From Actinomycetes bacterium (GTDB taxonomy: Bacteria > Actinomycetota > Acidimicrobiia > Acidimicrobiales > RAAP-2), in assembly GCA_021846325.1 (NCBI GenBank), contig JAJZBX010000012.1, forward strand, positions 1-62,516: DNA of 62,516 nucleotides, given 5' to 3'. Below the pieces are notes generated by a model, which worked only from the letters and a program-made list of their open reading frames with translations, was not told where the DNA came from and did no database searches. Both the position numbers and the translations under genes were made by a program. Shown here in pieces: positions 1 through 6,993 of the stretch (positions are counted from its first letter, which is position 1; every line of letters begins with the position of its first letter).

Positions 1-796
1 GCCGTCGGTACTCCTCCCGGCTCAGTCGCACAAGTCGCTGACGCCCTCGGAACCTGTCAGATGTTGTGGAGAGACGGCTTCCTCGCGGCGGGAGCACCTC
101 GAGCGATACGCGTCGTTGGGCCTATCATCGTGCACGTCGTTCCCTCGCTTGTGGTGTGCACGATGCCGAATGGGACTGCTGGGGTGTTCCCAGGTGACAG
201 CGCGACGTGCCGGACCCTCGGCCTGCCCGATGCGTTACTTGCCTCTTCCAGCAAGTAGGGCGACCGAACCTCACAGCGGAGCAAACTTTGTCTTCGCCTT
301 CCAGTAGCGAGAGTTCTTTTATACCCTTCGCTCACCTGCACTGTTGCGAGACTCCGACCATCCACCACCTTTACCAACAGGTCCGATCAAATGGACTAGT
401 TGGTCTCGTCCCATGGCAACTGTTTGTGGTTCGCTAGCCAGCCGACTGGCTACCTATTTACCGCGCCTCACTACCAACAGAGTTTGCCGAAGCAGGCCAG
501 TTCTATCAACAACGATTCAGCAAACGTAAGCAATTCGCTGGCTGGCACGATCGGATGGATGAACTCGGTGCCCTACAAGTATCAATTGTTGTAGTCAGAG
601 GAGTCGAGGTCGGTCCCCGGCGACCAGTACGCACGGGCTGAGTTTCCGGAAGCGACGACGTTGGACAGTTAAGCACTGCTCGCTTATAACGTCGCACGGA
701 CCTACTTTGCGAGCCGGGGTAGCCTGCCATCCAGCGGTTCCGGTCGTTGGTGGTTTGACCTGCGTTGGGATTGCCGTAATCGGACTGGCGGGCGCT
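1..796. other. No recognisable gene
   Basis: All six frames hold only short ORFs with no family resemblance that I recognise, and the base composition is less GC-rich than the housekeeping regions downstream. A small inverted repeat (TAGCCAG, 4 nt, CTGGCTA) lies at 435-452 and could form a stem-loop, but no T-run follows it. The stretch is probably degraded or non-coding accessory DNA. Confidence 0.5.
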
Positions 797-930
797 TATT
801 ACTTCCCCCCGTGTGATTGAGTGGGGATTTAGTCGAGTGCCCGAAACGCCAAAACTCCTTGTGAACACCGGAGTCTCTCCCGATTCAGACTCGACATAAT
901 CTCTACACAATCACACGGGGGGTATTACTT
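797..930. mobile_element. MITE-like insertion with target-site duplication
   Basis: A 118-bp element (805-922) has perfect 14-bp terminal inverted repeats, CCCCCCGTGTGATT at 805-818 and its exact complement at 909-922. The similarity continues inward for about 20 more bases with roughly six mismatches. An identical 8-bp direct repeat, TATTACTT, flanks it at 797-804 and 923-930, as expected for a target-site duplication. The element has no coding capacity, so it would need a transposase in trans. Eight-base duplications occur in several IS families, and I cannot assign this one. No second copy is in the window. Confidence 0.75.
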
Positions 931-1028
931 TGCCGGCCTGGACATGAAGCCAGTCTTGTCAATCGAGAAAGCCATAGGTTGGGCTGGTGTAAGTTGTAGC
1001 GTCTTCGCATAGTGATAGTCTCGGACCG

Positions 1029-1238
1029 ATGACCGTGTTACAGGCTCGGGCAAGGATTGGCATTCGGATCGGTGGCGTCTTCTTGATGGCACAACTTGTC
1101 TTGCGATGGTCGAATGTGTTTCACGGTGCTGCGATGGATGTGGTAAAGACCATATTGGCAATCGGGGGAATTGGATTCTATCTATTCGGCCTGTTTTACC
1201 TGCGTCAGATTAGAAAGTTGAAAAATGATCAAAGGTGA
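1029..1238 (+). CDS. Possible small membrane protein
   Basis: A 69-residue ORF with one clear hydrophobic segment (about residues 39-58) followed by a basic tail rich in Arg and Lys, and a weaker hydrophobic stretch at about 11-26. This is the layout of a small inner-membrane protein with a cytoplasmic C-terminus. No family is recognised and no convincing ribosome binding site precedes the ATG. Codon use is less GC-biased than in the neighbouring housekeeping genes. It may be a chance ORF. Confidence 0.3.
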   Translation: MTVLQARARIGIRIGGVFLMAQLVLRWSNVFHGAAMDVVKTILAIGGIGFYLFGLFYLRQIRKLKNDQR

Positions 1239-1665
1239 ACCGCAGAGAAATGAGTAGCCCGGTGGTCAACTACGTCGACGCCCTTGACAAGGAGGACACT
1301 CCATTGAGGATCGCCCTCCTGGTCTGCCTTTGATCGTGTGCACTGTGTTATCAAGACTGAAATAGTTCGGCAAATCCCAACGGTCCATGTCGTGCCAGTC
1401 GCGTAGGCGACCGGTAGAGTTTCGGCGTCAACCAGTCGTCGTGTTGCACGCTCACTCGTGTGCCCGGACACAAATCAGTCGAGAGGTTAGCCGCCAGCCT
1501 TCGTTGCCGGTAGGTGAAGCAAGTTTGGATTGCTGAGTTGATTGATCAGATGAGTTAGCGAAGGAAAATGCAGATGCAATTGTGGTTGAAATTCAACGGA
1601 AGGGTTATCCATCTCACTTCTCATCCCCTTGATGCGCCTGGCCTCTGGATAGGAACAGTCACTCG
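1239..1665. other. Intergenic, no gene seen
   Basis: No supported ORF, RNA gene or repeat is visible. The distal end leads into the promoter region of the Nudix gene, where TAGACT at 1666-1671 is a plausible -10 box. Confidence 0.5.
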
Positions 1666-1690
1666 GTAGACTGAAAATGGAGGCGAGAGT

Positions 1691-2125
1691 ATGACCAAAG
1701 CACCGAGCAACGAACCGAACCCGGCATTCATCGGCACCGTCTTGTCGGTCGTGGCACTTGTTCGGGATGAGAACGAACGAATTCTTTTGGCGTCGTCCTC
1801 CGAAAATGGCCCGTGGTCTTGCATTGGTGGTGGCGTTGTCGACGGTCAAGACCTCGCGAGGGCTGCAACTGAGTTCGCTCGGGACGACTGCGGTCTGACT
1901 GTCGAGGTTGGAGATGTCGTAGCTGAGCTCTCAGGCGACAAGTATCGGGTGCTCTATGAGTGCTTAGCCGACGTGACGTACGTGGCAACGGTCTTTGACG
2001 CCAGGCTGCTCGCTGAAGATGAGCCTGCGCCGATGCGCGTCAACTGGTTCGCAGCGGAAGAGCTGGCCGGACTCTACCTAGATGAGTTCGCAACCGCAGC
2101 GCTTGCCGATCTGCGTTTGTTGTAG
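1691..2125 (+). CDS. Nudix-fold protein with degenerate Nudix box
   Basis: This 144-residue protein has the length and layout of a single Nudix domain, a family that hydrolyses nucleoside diphosphate derivatives. The glycine-rich start and the trailing Gly-Leu of the Nudix box are present at residues 47-69. The box is altered, however: the first Glu is Gln53, the Arg-Glu pair is Glu61-Phe62, and the metal-binding Glu pair is Asp65-Asp66. Catalysis may therefore be weak, changed or lost. The start is supported by GGAGGCG just upstream of the ATG and a -10-like TAGACT at 1666-1671. It stands alone between gene-poor DNA and the B12 locus, and its substrate cannot be read from the sequence. Confidence 0.75.
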   Translation: MTKAPSNEPNPAFIGTVLSVVALVRDENERILLASSSENGPWSCIGGGVVDGQDLARAATEFARDDCGLTVEVGDVVAELSGDKYRVLYECLADVTYVATVFDARLLAEDEPAPMRVNWFAAEELAGLYLDEFATAALADLRLL

Positions 2126-2310
2126 CTCCGCTATGGCTTGGGTCCAGCGGATCGCCAGGGCTTGGCGGGCTTGGGGATAGAGATGTGAACGCCTGGCGAC
2201 TGTCCCCGTACGGACGGGCCCGCGCGTCGAGGGACTCTCTTCTCCTCACGCGACGGCGGGTCGGCGTACGAGTCGTCGCGCTCGAACTGATTCGTCACCG
2301 CGTGGCTCGA

Positions 2311-2316
2311 TATACT
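2311..2316 (+). promoter_or_regulatory. -10 box of the B12 operon promoter
   Basis: TATACT lies immediately ahead of the riboswitch aptamer at the expected distance for a transcript starting near 2323. The -35 region, around 2287-2293, is weak. Confidence 0.45.
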
Positions 2317-2324
2317 CGGGGTGC

Positions 2325-2435
2325 TGCGGATGCTCCGCAGTGACGTGGTTGCAGCGAATTCCGGTGAGATCCCGGTACTGTCCCGCAACGGTAATCCCCC
2401 TCGGGGGCGAGTCCGGTCGCCTGCGCCGCGCCGAC
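2325..2435 (+). promoter_or_regulatory. Cobalamin riboswitch aptamer
   Basis: The stretch carries the hallmarks of the B12 aptamer: a GAATTCCGGTG element followed by GTCCCGCAACGGTAA at about 2380-2394, a short CCCCC/GGGGG stem at about 2396-2407, and a B12-box-like GAGTCCGGTCGCCTGC at 2409-2424. It precedes btuF, btuC, btuD and cobO, which are classic targets. The sequence match and the gene context agree, so the call is strong. The exact outer boundaries of the aptamer are approximate. Confidence 0.92.
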
Positions 2436-2498
2436 GTAATCGGTCCTCGGAGGAAGGACGGTTCGTTTCACTCTTCGGAGTGGTGGCGAGCTCTCGTC

Positions 2499-2518
2499 CT
2501 CCGTTGCTAGCAACGGAG
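2499..2518 (+). promoter_or_regulatory. Hairpin sequestering the btuF ribosome binding site
   Basis: CTCCGTTGC, 2 nt, GCAACGGAG forms a perfect 9-bp stem. Its 3' arm contains the GGAG (2515-2518) that serves as Shine-Dalgarno for the btuF ATG at 2526. The 5' side (CGTCCT at 2495-2500) can instead pair with AGGACG at 2455-2460. This suggests a translational expression platform for the upstream riboswitch. The switching scheme is inferred. Confidence 0.65.
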
Positions 2519-2525
2519 ATAGACC

Positions 2526-3446
2526 ATGAACGCAGTACGCGCAGTGCTCGGCGCCACCGTGGTGGCCCTGGGATTATCAGTCCTACCCACCCTCAGCGGC
2601 GCGGCCAGCGCGCCGGCCAGCAACTTCCCGGTGACGGTGAGAACGACGAACGGCAACGTGACCATCACGTCGCGGCCCACGGCCATCATGTCGCTTTCGG
2701 CGACCGCGACCGAGATGCTCTACGCGATCGGTGCGGGTTCTCAGGTCAGGGCCGTCGACAAGTACTCCAACTACCCCAAGGGTGCTCCGATGACCGGGCT
2801 CGACGGCTACAACGTGAGCGCCGAGGCCATCGCGAAGTTCCACCCCGACCTGATCATCATCGCCTACGACCCCCCGTCGCTCGCGGCCCAACTGGCCACG
2901 CTCAAGATCCCGGTCATCTACGATCCGGCGGCACCGAACCTCGCGGTCGCCTATCACCAGTATCTCGGGCTGGGGCTAGCGACGGGACACCTCGCCCAGG
3001 CCCGTCTGGAGGTCGCTCACCTGCGCGCGTCGGTGAGCAGGATCGTCAAGTCCACGCCGCGCCCACCCGCGGGCACGACCTACTACTTCGAGCTCGACCC
3101 CACGTACTACTCGGTGACCTCGGGCACGTTCGTGGGCCAGCTCCTCGGCTTGCTCGGGCTCAAGTCGATCGCCGACGCCGCCGGCACGGCCGGCAACGGC
3201 GGCTACCCACAGCTGACCGCCGAGTTCATCTTGCAGGCGAACCCGACCTACGTCTTTCTCGCCGATCACCTGTGCTGTCAAGTGACGCCCCAATCGGTCG
3301 CGGCGCGACCGGGCTGGTCGGCCCTCACCGCCGTTGCCCAACACCGAATCGTGACCGTGTCTGACGACATCGCGTCACGGTGGGGACCGCGCATCACCGT
3401 CCTGCTGCAAGACGTCGCCAATGAGCTCAAGCGCCAACCGGCCTAG
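2526..3446 (+). CDS. btuF: Vitamin B12 ABC transporter substrate-binding protein
   Basis: This 306-residue extracellular binding protein of the BtuF/FepB (helical backbone, cluster A-II) type captures cobalamin or a corrinoid for the permease. It has a signal peptide (about residues 1-27, Ala-X-Ala cleavage region) without a lipobox cysteine. The mature part opens with the family's early segment in which corrected thresholds for the ligand are set (ATATEMLYAIGAG). The riboswitch upstream and btuC, btuD and cobO downstream identify the ligand as B12-related. The gene overlaps btuC by 26 bases. Lack of a lipid anchor is unusual in a Gram-positive lineage. Confidence 0.9.
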   Translation: MNAVRAVLGATVVALGLSVLPTLSGAASAPASNFPVTVRTTNGNVTITSRPTAIMSLSATATEMLYAIGAGSQVRAVDKYSNYPKGAPMTGLDGYNVSAEAIAKFHPDLIIIAYDPPSLAAQLATLKIPVIYDPAAPNLAVAYHQYLGLGLATGHLAQARLEVAHLRASVSRIVKSTPRPPAGTTYYFELDPTYYSVTSGTFVGQLLGLLGLKSIADAAGTAGNGGYPQLTAEFILQANPTYVFLADHLCCQVTPQSVAARPGWSALTAVAQHRIVTVSDDIASRWGPRITVLLQDVANELKRQPA

Positions 3447-4515
3447 ACCGTCGGGGGCGACCTCGTTGGGGCCCGGCGAGGGGCACCTCGCGCCGGTGTC
3501 GGTTCGTCGGCCGCTGCTGATCGCGGTCGCGGTGCTGATCGGGGTCGTGCTGCTCGCCACGGCGATCGGCCCGGCCGACCTCTCGCCCGCCACCGTGCTC
3601 AGCGTCCTCGCCTCGCACGTGCCGTGGTGGCACGCGCACACCGCGGCCTCGGTGATCAATCAGGCGATCGTCTGGCAGATCCGACTGCCCCGCGTGGTGC
3701 TCGCGGGACTCGTCGGCTCGATGCTGGCGGCCGGCGGTGCGTCGTACCAGGGGGTGTTTCGCAACCCCCTGGCCGATCCCTACCTCCTCGGCGTCGCCGC
3801 GGGGGCGGGACTCGGCGCGACGATCGCGATCGTGTCGGCGAACCAGTCGACGTACCTGCTGCCGATCGCCGCGTTCGTCGGGGGAACGATCGCGGTCACC
3901 CTGACCTACCTGGTCGGCTCGCGCTCCGGACGAAACTCCTCGGGTGCGTCGATCGTGCTGGCGGGGGTCGCGGTCGCGGCCGTCTTCACGGCGCTGCAAA
4001 CCAACCTGCAGCAGCAGCACGCGGCCGACCTCCAGCCGGTCTACGCCTGGATCCTCGGCAGCCTGTCGGTGGCGACGTGGTCCGACGTGACCTTGATCTT
4101 GCCGTACGTCGCCCTGAGCGCGGTGGTGCTGCTCGCGCATCGCCGACTGCTCGACGTGCTGCGCGTGGGCGAGGAGGAGGCCTCAGCCCTCGGGGTTCAC
4201 CCCCAGCGCGTGCGCCTCACCGTCGTCGCCGCGGCGACCCTCGGCACCGCGGCCGCGGTGTCGGTGAGCGGACTGATCGGATTCGTCGGCATCATCGTGC
4301 CCCACCTCGTTCGCCTCACCACGAACGCGAGCTACCGCGTCGTGCTGCCGGTCTCGATGGTCAGCGGGGCGTCGTTCCTCATCCTGGCCGACCTCGGCGC
4401 ACGCATGCTGAACGCGCCGGCCGAGATCCCCCTCGGCGTGGTGACCGCGTTCATCGGGGGTCCGTTTTTCATCTTCGTGCTGCGATCTCGTCGTTCCCAC
4501 CTGGGCGTGCTCTGA
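3421..4515 (+). CDS. btuC: Vitamin B12 ABC transporter permease
   Basis: A 364-residue FecCD/BtuC-family membrane permease with about nine or ten hydrophobic helices after a hydrophilic N-terminus of roughly 25 residues. The family segment RLPRVVLAGLVGSMLAAGG and the later GLIGFVGIIVPHLVR loop, which contacts the ATPase, are both present. It forms the transmembrane pore of the BtuCD-F importer. The ATG at 3421 overlaps the end of btuF, and the stop overlaps the btuD start as ATGA, so translational coupling is likely. Expression should follow the B12 riboswitch. Confidence 0.92.
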   Translation: MSSSANRPRPSGATSLGPGEGHLAPVSVRRPLLIAVAVLIGVVLLATAIGPADLSPATVLSVLASHVPWWHAHTAASVINQAIVWQIRLPRVVLAGLVGSMLAAGGASYQGVFRNPLADPYLLGVAAGAGLGATIAIVSANQSTYLLPIAAFVGGTIAVTLTYLVGSRSGRNSSGASIVLAGVAVAAVFTALQTNLQQQHAADLQPVYAWILGSLSVATWSDVTLILPYVALSAVVLLAHRRLLDVLRVGEEEASALGVHPQRVRLTVVAAATLGTAAAVSVSGLIGFVGIIVPHLVRLTTNASYRVVLPVSMVSGASFLILADLGARMLNAPAEIPLGVVTAFIGGPFFIFVLRSRRSHLGVL

Positions 4516-5327
4516 TGGTCGCGCTGGCCGCTCGCGCGAACCCGGTGCTCGCCTTCGAGGCCGTGACGGTGCGCTACGACGCTACCGAGGCACTGCAAGC
4601 GGTGAGCGACGTCGTGAACGAGGGCGAGTGGCTCGGCGTGATCGGGCCCAACGGCGCCGGCAAGACCACCCTGCTGCGCGCCGCGGCACGGCTCGTGGCG
4701 TACCGGGGCACGGTGCGCATCCACGGCGAGGACGTGGCGCCGCTCTCGCGGCGCCAGTTTGCGCGCCTGGTCGCCTACGTGCCCCAGAAGCCCGAACTGC
4801 CGGCGCAGATGCGCGCCATCGACTACGTCGCGCTCGGTCGCACGCCGCATCTCGGCTACTTCGGGGCCGAGGGTCCCCACGATCGACGCCGGTGCGCGGA
4901 CCTGCTCGAGCGCCTCGGTCTGGGCGCCATGGCCGAACGTACCCTCGGCGCCATGTCGGGCGGTGAGCTGCAACGGCTGGTACTGGCCCGGGCGCTGGCC
5001 CAAGACGCCCCGGTGCTTATCCTTGACGAGCCGACGAGCGCGCTCGACCTCGGTCGCCGGGTCGAGGCCCTCGAGCTCGTCGACGAGCTGCGCCGCGAGC
5101 GAGAGCTCACCGTCATCAGCGCGGTACACGACCTGACGCTCGCCGCCCAGTTCGCGACCCGCCTGCTGCTCTTGCACCAGGGCCGCGTCGTCGCCAACGG
5201 TGTGCCCGACGACGTGCTGGCCGACGAGGCCCTCGGCGGCTACTTTGGCGCGCGGATTCAAGTGCTGCGCAACGTGGACGGCGAGCTCGTCGTCGTCCCG
5301 CGACGTCGCCGCGAGCCTCGGTCGTGA
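4515..5327 (+). CDS. btuD: Vitamin B12 ABC transporter ATPase
   Basis: A 270-residue ABC ATPase that powers BtuC. Walker A (GPNGAGKTT), the signature motif (MSGGELQRL) and Walker B followed by the catalytic Glu (VLILDEPTSALD) are intact. A His in the SAVHDLTLA segment fits the H-loop. The ATG at 4515 overlaps the btuC stop and the end overlaps cobO, consistent with one polycistronic, riboswitch-controlled transcript. The family also includes siderophore and haem importers, but the riboswitch and cobO make B12 the likely cargo. Confidence 0.93.
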   Translation: MVALAARANPVLAFEAVTVRYDATEALQAVSDVVNEGEWLGVIGPNGAGKTTLLRAAARLVAYRGTVRIHGEDVAPLSRRQFARLVAYVPQKPELPAQMRAIDYVALGRTPHLGYFGAEGPHDRRRCADLLERLGLGAMAERTLGAMSGGELQRLVLARALAQDAPVLILDEPTSALDLGRRVEALELVDELRRERELTVISAVHDLTLAAQFATRLLLLHQGRVVANGVPDDVLADEALGGYFGARIQVLRNVDGELVVVPRRRREPRS

Positions 5328-5887
5328 CCACCGAGCCACGTGAAGCGCCCGCGCCGCGGCCCCGTCGGCGCGCAACGTCACGGGTGCTCGTCAACACCGG
5401 CGACGGCAAGGGCAAGTCGACGGCCGCCTTCGGCGTGATGAGTCGGGCGTGGGCCCGCGGCTGGCGGGTGTGCGTCGTGCAGTTTCTCAAGAGTGACCAG
5501 TGGCGATCCGGCGAGCACCGGCTCGCCGAGCACCTCGGCATCGAGTGGCACGCGCTCGGTGACGGGTTCACCTGGGCGTCGACCGACATCGACGAGACGC
5601 TCGCCAAGGGTCGTCACGCCTGGGACGTGGCTCGAGCCAAGATCGCCAGCGGCGACTACCAGCTGGTGATCCTCGACGAGATCACCTACGCCGTCAACTA
5701 CGGCTGGATCGACGTGAACGATGTCGTCGCGGCTCTCACGTCGCGGCCCGCGACGACCAACGTCATCGTCACCGGGCGCGACGCGCCCGGAGCCATCGTG
5801 GCCGTGGCCGACACGGTAACCGAGATGCGGGTGATCAAGCACGCCTACGATCAGGGAATCCGCGCGATGAAGGGCATCGAGTACTAG
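5324..5887 (+). CDS. cobO: Cob(I)alamin adenosyltransferase (CobA/CobO/BtuR type)
   Basis: This enzyme transfers the adenosyl group of ATP to the cobalt of a corrinoid, giving adenosylcobalamin. The 187-residue length is typical. The diagnostic P-loop TGDGKGKSTAAFG starts near residue 23 and is followed by VVQFLKS, both characteristic of the CobA/BtuR family. The ILDEIT Walker-B-like segment is also present. The start is GTG at 5324, overlapping the btuD stop by four bases. Coupling to the importer implies that imported B12 is converted at once to the coenzyme form. Confidence 0.94.
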   Translation: MTTEPREAPAPRPRRRATSRVLVNTGDGKGKSTAAFGVMSRAWARGWRVCVVQFLKSDQWRSGEHRLAEHLGIEWHALGDGFTWASTDIDETLAKGRHAWDVARAKIASGDYQLVILDEITYAVNYGWIDVNDVVAALTSRPATTNVIVTGRDAPGAIVAVADTVTEMRVIKHAYDQGIRAMKGIEY

Positions 5888-5936
5888 CGCCGCGAGACCG
5901 AAGCCCACCGCTCGCCGTACTCGCCACGGGCCCGGT

Positions 5937-6992
5937 TCAGCGAAAGTCAGTCATCAAGTCCTCGAGCGCGGCGCTGCCGGGGCACAGGACCGAGAAGGGG
6001 ACCTTGTTCAGTCCATCACGGGGCGTGTGGTTGATCTCGTGCATGCTGTGGGCCGACTCGTCGAGGTAGAGCAGTCCGGTCACGATCTCGCCGTGGCGTT
6101 GGTGCTCGCGGATGTACTCCTCGACCTTCAGGCGATTGGTCGGGTCGTAGCCCTCGGGGACCGTGCGAAAGGTGAGCACGCTGCCGTCGTGCATCGTCAC
6201 TGACCGGGTGCCGCGCCCGGCGAGGGAGACCTCGATCTCCTCGCGCACGGGCACGTAGTCGGTCACCACTTCTTTTACCTCGTGCTCGCGCATGAAGCGG
6301 TAGCTCTTGGTCGAGCCCTCGTGGTCGTTGAAGGTCACGCACGGGCTGATCACGTCGATCAGGGCCAGCCCGTTGTGGGCGACGGCCGCCTTGAGGATCG
6401 GGATCAACTGCTCCTTGTCGCCCGAGAAGCTGCGCGCGAGGAAGGTCGCCCCCATCGCCAGGCCGAGCATGATGGGGTCGATCGGGGCCACGACGTTAGC
6501 TTCGCCCTTCTTCGGGCGCGTGCCGATGTCGGCCGAGGCCGACAGCTGGCCCTTGGTCAGTCCGTACACGCCGTTGTTCTCGATGACGTAGACCATCTTG
6601 ACGTTGCGTCGGATCGCGTGGGCCAGGTGACCGATGCCGATCGACAGCGAGTCGCCGTCGCCCGAGATGCCGATGTAGGTCAGCTCCCGGTTGGCCGCCG
6701 CGGCCCCCGTCGCGATAGTGGCCATGCGCCCGTGGGCCGAGTTAAAGCCGTGGGCGCCGCGTACGAAGTAGGTCGGCGTCTTGCTCGAGCACCCAATCCC
6801 GCTCAGTTTGGCGATGGTGTGCGGCGGGGTCGAGAGCTCCCAGAACGTGTGGGTGATCGCCGCGGTGATCGAGTCGTGGCCGCAGCCGGCGCACAGCGTC
6901 GACATCGCGCCCTCGTAGTCGCGGATGGTCAGACCCAACTCATTCTTCGCCAGCGGCGCTAGCGGGATCAGTGGTTTCACTATCGATGGCAC
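5937..6992 (-). CDS. korB: 2-oxoacid (2-oxoglutarate) ferredoxin oxidoreductase, beta subunit
   Basis: The TPP-binding beta subunit (351 residues) of a 2-oxoacid:ferredoxin oxidoreductase, which interconverts 2-oxoglutarate plus CoA with succinyl-CoA, CO2 and reduced ferredoxin. CAGCGHD near residue 35 supplies Fe-S and TPP contacts. GDGD followed by ENNGVYGLTKGQ forms the TPP/Mg2+ motif. I chose GTG at 6992 because GGAAGGA lies 5 nt upstream; an in-frame upstream extension to 7055 would run far into korA. It lies 1 nt downstream of the korA stop, so the two are coupled. Assignment to 2-oxoglutarate rather than pyruvate rests on overall resemblance. Confidence 0.9.
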   Translation of the reverse strand: MPSIVKPLIPLAPLAKNELGLTIRDYEGAMSTLCAGCGHDSITAAITHTFWELSTPPHTIAKLSGIGCSSKTPTYFVRGAHGFNSAHGRMATIATGAAAANRELTYIGISGDGDSLSIGIGHLAHAIRRNVKMVYVIENNGVYGLTKGQLSASADIGTRPKKGEANVVAPIDPIMLGLAMGATFLARSFSGDKEQLIPILKAAVAHNGLALIDVISPCVTFNDHEGSTKSYRFMREHEVKEVVTDYVPVREEIEVSLAGRGTRSVTMHDGSVLTFRTVPEGYDPTNRLKVEEYIREHQRHGEIVTGLLYLDESAHSMHEINHTPRDGLNKVPFSVLCPGSAALEDLMTDFR

Positions 6993-6993
6993 G

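Noticed and set aside
57..377. 106-residue minus-strand ORF in the first 400 bases
   Set aside because: It has no ribosome binding site, no recognisable family and unbiased codon use, and overlapping ORFs of similar length exist in other frames.
506..910. 134-residue minus-strand ORF
   Set aside because: It runs through the MITE-like element and its inverted repeat, so it is a chance reading frame.
4332..5381. 349-residue minus-strand ORF opposite btuD
   Set aside because: It is a shadow of btuD, cobO and the end of btuC in a high-GC sequence. The plus-strand genes have full motifs.
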